The notes: generated by a model from the letters alone, not told the origin. 64,000 nucleotides of DNA from Pseudoalteromonas luteoviolacea (GCF_001696455.1 NZ_MAUJ01000010.1:86717-150716); one strand, 5' to 3'. Positions 39,108 through 48,698 are shown, counted from the first letter of the stretch. Program-made: numbers and translations.

Positions 39108-39380
39108 ATGGCAGACAAAACTGCAGCATTGATCAAAGCTCAGCAAGCAGTTGCACAGTCAACATCCATGGCGGTGCAAGACGCAACCGATAACTTGCGT
39201 AATTTAAGTACCATCACTACCACGGCTATTGGTGTTGCGCTTTCTCAGCTACTTGCAACGGGCGATCCGAAATATGTCAAAGTCATTGAAGAAGCCCAAA
39301 AAGCAATGACCAAAGGCACAGAGAACTTTTCTGATGTAGGCACAAAAGCAGCGAAAATCTTGAAAGACTTTACCCCTTAA
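39108..39380 (+). CDS. Reb-locus protein, type B
   Basis: 90 residues. AQSTSMAVQDATDNLRNLST, then TTAIGVALSQLLATGDPKY and NFSDVGTKAAKIL closely match the type B gene at 37435. Its last 11 bases overlap the 3' end of a convergent gene. It closes the locus. Confidence 0.75.
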   Translation: MADKTAALIKAQQAVAQSTSMAVQDATDNLRNLSTITTTAIGVALSQLLATGDPKYVKVIEEAQKAMTKGTENFSDVGTKAAKILKDFTP

Positions 39381-39816
39381 GGCACTCGCTGTTTTTGTAC
39401 CATTCCTTATTCATTATCCGATAGTAGCTCAACAGTTTGGAATACTTACCAACAGACCTTAACCCCACGATTAAATGGTCCACACAATTGTATTTGGCAA
39501 TATCGTAATCTGTCGACTTACCTTGGTTCAATTTGACAAACAGCTTATCGATAAGCGTAACGGGCATTTTTTTCGCCACCAGCTCTCGTGCAAATACTTT
39601 TTCTCGTTTTGGTATTGGCTCTGAACAAAACCCAGCAAATCCAAACCCATAAGCAAACCAGCGCCCGTTTAGGTTATTGCGCAGCACCAAACTGGCATGA
39701 CGATGATGCAATGGATGATTTAAAGGCAAACCTAAAGCATCTGTTGCTCGGCTAATACGCATATAGGTAAAGACCATAAAGGTCTCGGTAGAATGTAGAG
39801 GTGTGGATGTGGACAT
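39370..39816 (-). CDS. Hypothetical protein, possible NlpC/LRAT-like papain fold
   Basis: 148 residues, no signal peptide. HRHASLVLRNNLNGRWFAYG near residues 39-58 followed later by YDIAKYNCVDHLIVGLRS recalls the permuted papain-like hydrolases (NlpC/P60, LRAT), where a His precedes the catalytic Cys and an Asn-Cys pair is common. This is motif-level similarity only. It is convergent with the reb locus and overlaps it by 11 bases, and could be a host- or cell-envelope-acting enzyme. The function is unproven. Confidence 0.5.
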   Translation of the reverse strand: MSTSTPLHSTETFMVFTYMRISRATDALGLPLNHPLHHRHASLVLRNNLNGRWFAYGFGFAGFCSEPIPKREKVFARELVAKKMPVTLIDKLFVKLNQGKSTDYDIAKYNCVDHLIVGLRSVGKYSKLLSYYRIMNKEWYKNSECLKG

Positions 39817-39897
39817 GGACCACCTGGTTAGCTAACTATCTCTATAGACTAACCAAATGGTCCTATATTCACTCGCGGTAACGAATGCGAAATCAGG

Positions 39898-41082
39898 TTA
39901 AATTTGGGAAGCTTGTGCGCTATGTACTCGACGTAAATGGGGCGTAATAAATTGGCTCAAAATCAGTGAACATGCAGCCAAAGCGGCACCAAAATAAAAT
40001 ACCAAAGACTGATCATAGAGCCACACAACCCCAAAACTGGCAGGGATAACGACCGCCGCAATATGGTTAATTGTAAAGCTCACCCCCGCTGTTGCAGCAA
40101 TGTCTTCCGGTTTCGCTATTTTTTGGAAATAGGTTTTCAATGCAATGGCCATAGCAAAAAAGATATGGTCAATCACATACAGTACAGCAGCGAAGTTTGC
40201 AGACTCCACCACTGCATAGCCAATAAAGACGCCTATTAAGCCGATATACTCCACCGTCAGTGCTTTTTGCTCACCAATACGCCCTATCCAGCTACCGATT
40301 TTTGGCGCGAGAAAAATATTAATCACGTGGTTGAGCATATACAGTGCGGTGATTTCGGCTACGTCATAGCCAAACTTTTCAACCATTAAGAAGCCCGCAA
40401 AAACCATAAATATTTGTCTGCGAGCGCCGGAGAAAAACACCAGCAGGTAGTACAAGCTGTATTCTTTTCGTAATATCAGTTTTTTATTTTGGGGAGCAGA
40501 TTCAATAAACTGAGGGTGTGTAGCCGCGAGAAATAATGTCACCAACAGACCAGCCCCACCAATCAATAGGTACATCCATACATAGTCACTTTGAAATACA
40601 CTGAAGCCAAGCCAAATTACAGCAAATGTTGCCAATGCTGCCATCGACTTTACAGACAGTAATTGGCCTAGCTTTTCTGCGGCTTCATCTTTTTTAAACC
40701 ATTGCAAACTTAAAGATTGATTGAGCGTTTCAAAGTAATGAAAACCAATGGACATCAATACCGTGGTTGCATAAAGGCCATATATCGTCGGAAACAGCCC
40801 CGTCACAGCGACCCCGATAGAGAGCAAACATAAACTGATCACGGCAAATGTTTGCTCCTTTAAAACGAGCAGAATAAATACTGCGGTAAATGCCAAGAAA
40901 CCGGGGATTTCACGGAGTGATTGCAGCATGCCCATATTCGCCCCCGTAAACTCTGCCGCCTCTACAGCAAAGTTATTCAGCATTGCGGTCCAACCGGCGA
41001 AGGCCATGGCCATCACAATGGTTGCTAACACCAAAAAGCTCATTGGAGTTGGGGTAATTTGCCAAAAACGTCGTTTATTCAT
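39898..41082 (-). CDS. MFS transporter
   Basis: 394 residues with about twelve hydrophobic segments and the central charged loop (QFIESAPQNKKLILRKEY). Probable major facilitator family. The substrate cannot be told. It is divergent from an AraC-family gene with 41 bases between them, so that regulator probably controls it, as in sugar or drug exporters of this layout. Confidence 0.8.
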   Translation of the reverse strand: MNKRRFWQITPTPMSFLVLATIVMAMAFAGWTAMLNNFAVEAAEFTGANMGMLQSLREIPGFLAFTAVFILLVLKEQTFAVISLCLLSIGVAVTGLFPTIYGLYATTVLMSIGFHYFETLNQSLSLQWFKKDEAAEKLGQLLSVKSMAALATFAVIWLGFSVFQSDYVWMYLLIGGAGLLVTLFLAATHPQFIESAPQNKKLILRKEYSLYYLLVFFSGARRQIFMVFAGFLMVEKFGYDVAEITALYMLNHVINIFLAPKIGSWIGRIGEQKALTVEYIGLIGVFIGYAVVESANFAAVLYVIDHIFFAMAIALKTYFQKIAKPEDIAATAGVSFTINHIAAVVIPASFGVVWLYDQSLVFYFGAALAACSLILSQFITPHLRRVHSAQASQI

Positions 41083-41123
41083 TCACTATCCTAAGCACAT
41101 TGAGAGAAAAGCCTGATTAGTAT

Positions 41124-41966
41124 ATGCTCAATTTTTGTTGGCCAAAATTCAAATACATGACAGAAAATTTATCAAAACAGACAAATCAATCTTGGCAGCA
41201 TGTTAAATCTCGCTTTAAGCGTACCTCTTTAGGCAGGCCTGTTTTTCCGCGCGCTTCCACCATGCCTGAGTGGGAACATGTGGAAGAGCACAGCCACGCT
41301 TGGGGGCAGCTGACCTATATCAACAACGGTGTGATGACAATCTTTACTCCGCAGGGGACGTTTGTGATCCCACCCCAACAAGCCCTGTGGATCCCGCCCA
41401 ATGTCGCTCACGAAACCTATTGCCGATATGGCGGTCACTTTCGTAGTGTCTATATAGATCAAAAGTATGAATCCCTATTAGGCAGCACCGCCAAATCTCT
41501 GGTTGTCAGTGACTTACTCAAAGCGATGATTTTGGAGATATGTACATGGCCAGAAGACTACCCACTAGATGATAAAACGCAGCGTTTTATAGACGTGTTT
41601 GTAGATAGACTCGAAGTCGCGCCCACCAGTGATTTCTTTATACCCAGTGCACAAGATCCGCGCTTGCATCCAATCGTATCTGAGTTGTATGCAAACCCTG
41701 GGAGCGCGCTCACATTGGAGCAATGGGGCCAACAAGTTGGCGCCTCCAGCCGAACATTAAACAGACTGTTTCACAAAAATTTTGCCATGGGGTTTAGTCA
41801 ATGGAAACAAAAACTAAGGGCGCTACGAGCCGTTGAAATGCTCAATGCAGGTCAGTCGCAACAAATCATTGCGCAGCAACTGGGATTTGAGTCCAGTAGT
41901 GCGTTCAATAGCGCCTTTAAAAAGGTGTTTGGGGTTCCCCCCAAACAGTACTGCAAACAATCATGA
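41124..41966 (+). CDS. AraC-family transcriptional regulator with cupin sensor
   Basis: 280 residues from the first ATG, or about 269 from MTENLSK at 41157; neither has a strong ribosome site. An N-terminal cupin (EHSHAWGQLTYINNGVMTIF; PPQQALWIPPNVAHE) precedes an AraC HTH pair (LTLEQWGQQVGASSRTLNRL; IIAQQLGFESSSAFNSAFKK). It is divergent from the MFS gene, its likely target. Confidence 0.85.
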   Translation: MLNFCWPKFKYMTENLSKQTNQSWQHVKSRFKRTSLGRPVFPRASTMPEWEHVEEHSHAWGQLTYINNGVMTIFTPQGTFVIPPQQALWIPPNVAHETYCRYGGHFRSVYIDQKYESLLGSTAKSLVVSDLLKAMILEICTWPEDYPLDDKTQRFIDVFVDRLEVAPTSDFFIPSAQDPRLHPIVSELYANPGSALTLEQWGQQVGASSRTLNRLFHKNFAMGFSQWKQKLRALRAVEMLNAGQSQQIIAQQLGFESSSAFNSAFKKVFGVPPKQYCKQS

Positions 41967-41974
41967 TGGCCAGT

Positions 41975-43108
41975 TTACCAGTGTAATACAGTGCGCAACG
42001 TCATCACATTTTGCCAATTGGCTATTACATCAGGTTCATCGCTATTGACGACCCCATCGTGCCACTGCGCCGCGACCGTGGTATGCAAGTTTTCTGACCA
42101 GTCATATTTTACGTAGCATTCAATCATGCGTGTTATGGCTGATAGGCCATCTGAAGACTCGTTGCCGATAAAACTTGCTCCAGCAGCAAACGTATATGCT
42201 TGACGTGTATATTGACCTGAAAGACTCGCAAAATGGGTTTGCTCAGATGCCTGATTGTCTTCCGTGAGCCGATAACTGCGACTATGCCCCAAGCGGCTGT
42301 GCAGCTGAGCACTGCCCATTTCTTTGTAAAGCGCACTGTATACCCCATGCCGCTTGGTATCACTGTTGTGCCAACTGCCCAAGGTCACCGTCACGTTACC
42401 AGCCAGCTGTCGCTGGCCTTCCAAAGTGGTAAATACCCCATCGCCGCCGTCTATTTGATTCAATGTATCAGTATAATTACCTTGGTTGTCAGCCAACCCT
42501 CTGGCAGTTGACAACAATATACGCCAACGCCACTGCTCGTCGGAAGTTTCCCCCTGATAACGCACGGCTGGCGCATAGTCAGGAAAATCTATGCTGGGGT
42601 TATTGACAAACCCAGCAGCCATAAACTGCCCAACCTCATCATTGGCTACCTCATTGGTGTCAACCAACATACTCACCTCAGCAAGACCCAATAACACCTG
42701 TTGCGCGTTGTTTGGTAAAGCATATTGCCAGTATAAAGCAGATATTTGAGCGCGGCTGGAGCCACGACCATCTTCGGTTGTTGCGGCGTCTTCATTGGTA
42801 TTACCGAGCCAAGATGACACGCCCCCTTCACTCGGGTTTCGGCTGTATTCGAGCCACATAAACCAAGTATACTGCGCGTTTGTCATCGTACTTTCGAAGT
42901 CAATGGAATAGAGCCGTTCCCGCTCAACATCCAACCTGCCTTCCTGTGAAGTTATGCTATTCGCACTAGGTACAAATTGATCGCTCACAAGCACCGAACC
43001 ACTGGATTCATATTTGAATTGGCCAGTGCTTGATGTCGCATGTCCCGCGTTAATATTCATTCCAATCGCCATCAACCAGACGCCGAATTTAGCTGTTTTC
43101 CGATACAC
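41975..43108 (-). CDS. Outer-membrane beta-barrel protein, porin-like
   Basis: 377 residues with a signal peptide (FGVWLMAIGMNINAGHA) and repeated amphipathic strands ending in a terminal His-Trp, as in barrels. No specific family was recognised. It is convergent with the AraC gene, 8 bases apart. It lies downstream of the DJ-1 gene but is separated from it by a terminator. Confidence 0.65.
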   Translation of the reverse strand: MYRKTAKFGVWLMAIGMNINAGHATSSTGQFKYESSGSVLVSDQFVPSANSITSQEGRLDVERERLYSIDFESTMTNAQYTWFMWLEYSRNPSEGGVSSWLGNTNEDAATTEDGRGSSRAQISALYWQYALPNNAQQVLLGLAEVSMLVDTNEVANDEVGQFMAAGFVNNPSIDFPDYAPAVRYQGETSDEQWRWRILLSTARGLADNQGNYTDTLNQIDGGDGVFTTLEGQRQLAGNVTVTLGSWHNSDTKRHGVYSALYKEMGSAQLHSRLGHSRSYRLTEDNQASEQTHFASLSGQYTRQAYTFAAGASFIGNESSDGLSAITRMIECYVKYDWSENLHTTVAAQWHDGVVNSDEPDVIANWQNVMTLRTVLHW

Positions 43109-43232
43109 TTTACTTTCTCGCCATTGTGTTTTGTGATGACGAAAAATTATCAGCTCTCGGGCATAAAGGCTGAGCCAAATCTACGTAATATCAAGGCAAA
43201 CTCAGCCAAACAGGAACACAAGGTCAGTCATG

Positions 43233-43258
43233 AATAAAAGGCGCTTCAGGTAAGCGCC
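43233..43258 (-). terminator. Terminator after the DJ-1 gene
   Basis: Stem GGCGCTT (43240-43246) / AAGCGCC (43252-43258), followed on the minus strand by TTTTATT. Confidence 0.7.
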
Positions 43259-43274
43259 CAATGACAATCGCTCG

Positions 43275-44246
43275 TCATAGTTGTCGTGTCAGTGTGAGGT
43301 GTGCGGTAATCTGTTTCTCATCGACGGGTTTCATACTGATATGCAATAACCACTGCGCATCATCGCGCTCAACAGACCAAGTCAATGCACCGCTTATTCC
43401 CCTGCGCTGCCAACCCGCTGTGGTCATTTGTTGTTCAAGCCATGCCGTTAAATGACTCGCTTGTTTCGCTCCCATATCAAAAATGTAACCCTGATACCAA
43501 GCCTGCTCATCACCGTAGTGAAATGTGCGTGTACGCATCGCTATACCTTGAGGTAGGTCTTGGAAGTCTGGTAAAACACGATCGGCCATTTTGCCACGTA
43601 TGTATCCGCCACCCGGTGCCCACTGGTACTCTATTTTAGCAGCCACAGAGCGGGCTGCGCGCGCGCCTTTAACCTTTGCGACTAACGACAAGGCGCCATC
43701 AATCCCAGAGGATAAGCCTGCGGTTGTGAGTATTTTGCCATTGTCGGTGAGCTTTTCATCTCGTACCAAGGTGACTTTTGGATAGTGGTGCTCAAAACTG
43801 TCAAACGCTTTCTCAATGGTGGTGGCATTTAACCCATCCAATAACCCTGTACTTGCGAGGATAAACGCGCCATTACACACAGACATAACATATTGAGAAG
43901 TCCGACTTTGTGCCACAATCCAGTTTTTAATCTTGGCATCTTCGAGTAACTGGCCATTGACGTTTCCGCCAGGAATAAGCAATGCATCGAACTGCATATC
44001 GCTAGAAAATGCCCGCTCAGGGGATACCTTCAGACCCATTGCGGTATTAATTTCGCGCCCGTCTTTGCTCACCGTGGTAATGCGGAATCCGGCTTGACCA
44101 AACACCTCTATCGGGCCGACAAAGTCGATAGCTTGCGCACCTTCAAATAACATCACCCCGACGTGAAAGGCGTTTTCATCATTAGAATGTGCGTTGGCTT
44201 GCACACAGCTTAAGCACAGCAACCACATTGCTACTATTTTTTTCAT
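43275..44246 (-). CDS. Exported DJ-1/PfpI family protein
   Basis: 323 residues with a signal peptide (MWLLCLSCVQANA). The DJ-1 fold shows LFEGAQAIDFVGPIEVF, then LLIPGG and the nucleophile-elbow Cys in MSVCNGAFILA. An extra C-terminal domain of about 110 residues follows. Export of a DJ-1-like protein is unusual, since most are cytoplasmic. Its ATG overlaps the stop of the GlxA-type regulator gene by four bases, so the two are coupled. Confidence 0.85.
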   Translation of the reverse strand: MKKIVAMWLLCLSCVQANAHSNDENAFHVGVMLFEGAQAIDFVGPIEVFGQAGFRITTVSKDGREINTAMGLKVSPERAFSSDMQFDALLIPGGNVNGQLLEDAKIKNWIVAQSRTSQYVMSVCNGAFILASTGLLDGLNATTIEKAFDSFEHHYPKVTLVRDEKLTDNGKILTTAGLSSGIDGALSLVAKVKGARAARSVAAKIEYQWAPGGGYIRGKMADRVLPDFQDLPQGIAMRTRTFHYGDEQAWYQGYIFDMGAKQASHLTAWLEQQMTTAGWQRRGISGALTWSVERDDAQWLLHISMKPVDEKQITAHLTLTRQL

Positions 44247-45211
44247 TGTTTTATTTCCAAAGTAAAGTTGTCGCGAAATTGCGTGGGAGTAACCCCATAC
44301 TCTTGGGTAAATTTACGGGTTAATAAGGGAGGAGTCCCAAACCCTGTTCTGACACTGATCTGCGCGACCGAAAGTTCCGAATTACACAGTAAGTTTTTGG
44401 CCTTTTCTAATCTCAATAACAGCACAAAACGCATTGGAGCAAGGCCTACTTTGTCTTTAAACACGCGCCGAAAATGGCGCGGGCTCAGAGCGGCCTGCTC
44501 AGCGAGTAGCTCGAGCGATAATGGTTTATCTATGTTGCGCTGGATATACTCAATGGACCCTTGAAAGCGCTGTGATAACGTTTGCTGTGCTGACAGTAAA
44601 TTAGAATACTGGCGCTGATCACCACTTCGTCTCACATACATCACCATATATTGCGCAACTTGTTGCGCCAGTGTCGCACTGTGGTCTTGAGCGACCAAAC
44701 TCAGCGCAAGATCAATCCCTGCGGTAAGACCTCCTGACGAATAGACTTCCTCACTTTGCACAAATAGCTTTTCCGACTCCACCACTACCTGTGGAAACTG
44801 CTGCGCCAGTTTGTCCGCAAAATCCCAATGCGTAGAGAGTTTGAGAGCACGCTCAGGCCACATAGCAGCTACGATAAATGCGCCTGTGCAAATGCTCACA
44901 ATGCGTTTACTGTTATCAGCCAATTGTCTCAATTGTGCCATTTGGTGTTCATTCTGCATGACAGATTGACACCCACGACCACCCACAATCACCAAGGTGT
45001 GTAACTGTTTGCAATTGCCCACAGTCTCATCAGCAAGTGTCTGCAGCCCACTCTCTGAACGCACAGCCGATGCATCGCTTGTCAACGTTACTAACTCATA
45101 GCCGATCTCTGGTGCGAGCAAATCATTGGCAACCGCAAAAGCATCTAATGGTCCAGCTAGGTCAACCGTTTGAAATTCATCATAAATAAAAAAACCCACT
45201 CTATGTGACAT
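44243..45211 (-). CDS. GlxA-family AraC transcriptional regulator
   Basis: 322 residues. An N-terminal DJ-1-like domain (FIYDEFQTVDLAGPLDAFAV; VSICTGAFIVAA) is followed by an AraC HTH (LSLELLAEQAALSPRHFRRVF; VAQISVRTGFGTPPLLTRKF). GlxA-type regulators control amine or amino-acid catabolism or stress genes. Here it probably controls its own operon with the exported DJ-1 protein. A sensed ligand is unknown. Confidence 0.88.
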   Translation of the reverse strand: MSHRVGFFIYDEFQTVDLAGPLDAFAVANDLLAPEIGYELVTLTSDASAVRSESGLQTLADETVGNCKQLHTLVIVGGRGCQSVMQNEHQMAQLRQLADNSKRIVSICTGAFIVAAMWPERALKLSTHWDFADKLAQQFPQVVVESEKLFVQSEEVYSSGGLTAGIDLALSLVAQDHSATLAQQVAQYMVMYVRRSGDQRQYSNLLSAQQTLSQRFQGSIEYIQRNIDKPLSLELLAEQAALSPRHFRRVFKDKVGLAPMRFVLLLRLEKAKNLLCNSELSVAQISVRTGFGTPPLLTRKFTQEYGVTPTQFRDNFTLEIKQ

Positions 45212-45766
45212 AAAATAACTCCTTTGTGATCAAGCATACCTTAGTATCTAAATGACCTTAAGGACATACACTTATCTAAAAAGGCCATGAGTTACTTGAT
45301 TGAATCCCTGTTGAAACAATCGATATCGACGCTGCCCGCTGACTTCTGAGCAGCACGGTCTTTAACATATAAAATAACTAATAAAATCCTGAGCAATTAC
45401 CACGGTATTTAGGGCCTTGAGCAACAATCAACCAGCCAGATTTATTGTTAAAAGCTAAACTAAAAACCCGCCATAAAAACGTATTCCTCTGGTGTAAACT
45501 TGTCTAAATACTTTCAACACAAAAGAAGTAAGACCATGTATTTAAATATAAATTGATAGAAACCTCGGCTTTCCAACAATAGAAACAAGCCACAAAGCCA
45601 AACGTTCCATTGCCACCAAACTACTGCAAAATAAACACACACCAGCCGTTTAATTGAAACTAAAATGTGAACATGAAATTTGAAGGGGCAAAAAACGCCT
45701 GACTAGCTAGTGTTCAAAAAACAGGCTAAGTTGTTTCTTAATTAAATACAGAGAAGGAATGCCTAT
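45212..45766. other. Long A+T-rich intergenic region
   Basis: About 555 bases between divergent genes. It must hold both promoters. I found no convincing ORF, hairpin terminator, repeat or RNA gene. An AAGGA at about 45754 is the ribosome binding site of the following gene. Confidence 0.5.
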
Positions 45767-47125
45767 ATGCAATATGATCAAACCAAGCATGCGCTGAAAT
45801 TCGCTACTGTCATCACTTTTTGCTTCACAGCCGCACTCGTAGGGTGTGGCTCAGGCGGGTCAGATTCTTCAACCCCTTCAACACCAGCTCCTGAACAACC
45901 AAGTACTGGGAACAATGCAAACTATGTCTCCTTTATTAGAGACAATCATCTGCCTATCGCCAATTTGACTGACACAGAAGACTTTCAAGATCTCAAAGCG
46001 CTCGATACGTACTTCCACGGACCGAGAATAGTTCAGCTGGGAGAAAGCAGTCATGGCTCTAAGCAGATGAACCAAATAAAGGGTCGCTTAGCCCAATATT
46101 TACACCAATATCACGACTTTAATACCATTGCGTTTGAAAGCTCAGCATTTGCCTGCTCTAACGCACAGAGTATCAAGCCAAATATTTCTGGTAGAGAACT
46201 TATGGGGGCATGTATTTTTGGCATCTGGATGACCGAGTCTGTACTTGATTTATTTGACTATATTGTCGAATCACACAATACCGATCGCCCTCTGAAATTA
46301 GCTGGATTTGACGTCCAGCGTTCGGGTAGCTTTGATAGCACACAGCATTATCAAACCTTTTTAAGTGACGCACTCATCAGACAGCCGATCCAATTCGACC
46401 TCGAGTTAGAGGCACTACTCTCCACAGTGGCAACACTCAGTGAACGAGATAGAAATTGTTTTAGAGACTACAGCCAAACAGGCTGTGATTATATTGGGCA
46501 GCAATTACCCGATACCAAAGCAACACTGGATAAACTCGTGGATCACTTTGCAAACCAAGCCACTCCTGAACCAATGACACTGCTTGTTACCCGTTCGATG
46601 CGACGCATGTTGGACATGATAGCAGCCAGTTATGAAGGTGGAATCAGCGCCGGTATCCGCACACGAGATCGCGGTATGGCTGATAACTTTATTGATTTAG
46701 CGGACTCTGTACTCAGCGACGAGAAAATCATTATATGGGCACACAATTTTCATATTGCCGAACATTATCCCAGCGATACTACGCCACAAAAACACATGGG
46801 CGCGCACCTTGCTGACCATTATGGGGAAGATCTCTATACAGTCGCACTGTATATGTTGTCCGGTGAACATGCATCGAATTCCAGACAACGTATGGGCGTC
46901 ACCCCCCATACCTCCAACTCGCTGGAGTCACTCGCGGATGAAGCGACGGATTCAATTGCGTTTTTACCTCTGAACAAACAAGATCAAGCTGGCACAGCAG
47001 ATGATTGGCTGTTCACCGAAACGTCAGCCAAAGAGTGGGGTACCAGAGAGCAGAATGTGGTATTAGCAAATGTGTATGACGCCATTATTTTACTACCGAC
47101 TTCAAGCATGCCCGACTATTTATAG
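45767..47125 (+). CDS. Erythromycin-esterase-like lipoprotein
   Basis: 452 residues. A signal ends in VGC (lipobox, Cys27), followed by a Ser/Pro/Thr linker. The main domain shows RIVQLGESSHGSKQM and FDVQRSG, and IIWAHNFHIAEHY later, which are the conserved His/Glu motifs of the erythromycin esterase family. Family members hydrolyse macrolides or succinoglycan-type esters. An envelope-anchored esterase is likely, but macrolide resistance is not established. Confidence 0.85.
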   Translation: MQYDQTKHALKFATVITFCFTAALVGCGSGGSDSSTPSTPAPEQPSTGNNANYVSFIRDNHLPIANLTDTEDFQDLKALDTYFHGPRIVQLGESSHGSKQMNQIKGRLAQYLHQYHDFNTIAFESSAFACSNAQSIKPNISGRELMGACIFGIWMTESVLDLFDYIVESHNTDRPLKLAGFDVQRSGSFDSTQHYQTFLSDALIRQPIQFDLELEALLSTVATLSERDRNCFRDYSQTGCDYIGQQLPDTKATLDKLVDHFANQATPEPMTLLVTRSMRRMLDMIAASYEGGISAGIRTRDRGMADNFIDLADSVLSDEKIIIWAHNFHIAEHYPSDTTPQKHMGAHLADHYGEDLYTVALYMLSGEHASNSRQRMGVTPHTSNSLESLADEATDSIAFLPLNKQDQAGTADDWLFTETSAKEWGTREQNVVLANVYDAIILLPTSSMPDYL

Positions 47126-47331
47126 CCACGTTTAAAAAGCACAAAAAGTAAACAAACTTTTACATGAAGTTTGGGCCTACAACCTAAGCTTCACATCAAA
47201 ACCATAATTATCAACTGGTTAAAAAAATAACACTGGAACGATTGAAATCATTTCAATTACATTTTTTACACATTTCGCAACATTTGGTTGTATCTTTAGG
47301 TTTTCTAACAAGTGAACATAAAAGGTACAAC

Positions 47332-48648
47332 ATGAAAGGAACTGCACACTCTCTAAAAGGCGCTATGCGACACACATTGCTGGCCACAAGCATCGTGGCC
47401 AGCACATCCGTCATAGCAATTGGAGATTTGGACACAGCAATTGTCGGTGGTAATCCAGCCAACACAGCAGACTGGCCATTTTACACACAGATCTTGAGTG
47501 CGAATGGGACCACTGCTTTTTGTGGTGGTAGTTATATCGGCGATGGCTATGTTTTAACAGCGGCACACTGCGTCCGTAATAAGTCTGCACAGTCTTTGAA
47601 CGTAAAAGTCGCAGGTTTTATCCTCGCAGGTAATGATGGCGACCGGATCAGCGTAGAGCAAGTTCATTCTCACCCGCAGTACAACAACCAAACACTGCAT
47701 AACGACGTTGCGGTATTGAAGTTATCCCGACTACCTAACACAGGTTCCAGTGTGACTTTAGCGCAATCATCAATTGATTATTACGTCCGCGAAGGTGACA
47801 TGCTCTCCGTTGCTGGACTGGGTCGACTACAAGAAGGTGGCGTGCGCCCAACAAACCTTTACGAAGTAGATGTACCGCTTGTTTCTGACGCTGTTTGTCG
47901 CCAAGCAGGTGGCCCTTATAGTAATGTTGGCGCGACCGAATTTTGTGCTGGCTACCCTCAGGGTCAGAAAGATTCTTGTAGCGGTGATAGCGGTGGCCCC
48001 ATCGTGGTTCAATCTGGCGGACAAACAGTACAGCTCGGTGTCGTTAGCTGGGGGGTTGGCTGTGCTAGACCTGATAAATATGGCGTATATGCTGACGTAG
48101 CTGCACTAGATCAATGGATAGCTTCTGTAAAAGACGGCTCAGTACCTATTAGTGTGGGCTATCAAGAGCAGCAAACTTTAGCAGATTTCGTGATTGGGGA
48201 TAGAGTAAAGCATACCTTTACGATCACCAATACAGGTAGCCCGACCTTTACATTTAACCAACTTGGTTTGTCCGCTTTGGGTGTTACACAAGGGCTTGTG
48301 ACAACCACAGACACATGCTCAGCCAGTACGTTGACACAAAATAAGAGCTGCAAAGTCAGTGTTGAGTTTAGCGCTGCAGTACCGGGCCTTGCGCAAGTGA
48401 GCATGACGTTCAAAGTCGATGGGAGCAATACGACTTATGTGGCACGCGTATCTGCAACAGCCACTGATGGTTCAAATGTTTGTACTGGCACATGGAACAA
48501 AGACACGGTGTACACACGCCCAGATCGCGTGACTTACCGTGGCAAGGAGTACGAAGCAAAATATTGGACACGTGGTGATGTGCCAAGTGAGTCGGGTCTA
48601 TATGGTCCTTGGAAAGCCATAGGCGCAGATCCAACTTGCGCAAAATAA
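47332..48648 (+). CDS. Secreted trypsin-like serine protease with chitin-binding module
   Basis: About 438 residues. A signal region is followed by IVGGNPANTADWPF, the start of mature S1 proteases. The triad is His in LTAAHC, Asp in NDVAVLKL and Ser in SCSGDSGGPIV. A beta-sandwich domain of about 100 residues (residues near 280-380) comes next, then a C-terminal CBM5/12-type module (VYTRPDRVTYRGKEYEAKYW). ATG 47332 has AAGG upstream. It probably degrades protein in chitin-rich material, alongside the neighbouring chitinase. Confidence 0.93.
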   Translation: MKGTAHSLKGAMRHTLLATSIVASTSVIAIGDLDTAIVGGNPANTADWPFYTQILSANGTTAFCGGSYIGDGYVLTAAHCVRNKSAQSLNVKVAGFILAGNDGDRISVEQVHSHPQYNNQTLHNDVAVLKLSRLPNTGSSVTLAQSSIDYYVREGDMLSVAGLGRLQEGGVRPTNLYEVDVPLVSDAVCRQAGGPYSNVGATEFCAGYPQGQKDSCSGDSGGPIVVQSGGQTVQLGVVSWGVGCARPDKYGVYADVAALDQWIASVKDGSVPISVGYQEQQTLADFVIGDRVKHTFTITNTGSPTFTFNQLGLSALGVTQGLVTTTDTCSASTLTQNKSCKVSVEFSAAVPGLAQVSMTFKVDGSNTTYVARVSATATDGSNVCTGTWNKDTVYTRPDRVTYRGKEYEAKYWTRGDVPSESGLYGPWKAIGADPTCAK

Positions 48649-48663
48649 TCACCTAATATAACC

Positions 48664-48693
48664 AAAATGCCGCTTAATTAAGCGGCCATTTTG
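48664..48693. terminator. Bidirectional terminator between protease and chitinase
   Basis: The palindrome CCGCTTAATTAAGCGG (48670-48685) has A-rich and T-rich flanks (AAAATG before; CCATTTTGCTTTTTT after), serving both convergent genes. Confidence 0.8.
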
Positions 48694-48698
48694 CTTTT

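Noticed and set aside
36128..39380. Small repetitive genes as a prophage or phage-tail block
   Set aside because: The repeat pattern and conserved motifs match RebB-type R-body proteins, and no integrase, capsid or tail gene is present.
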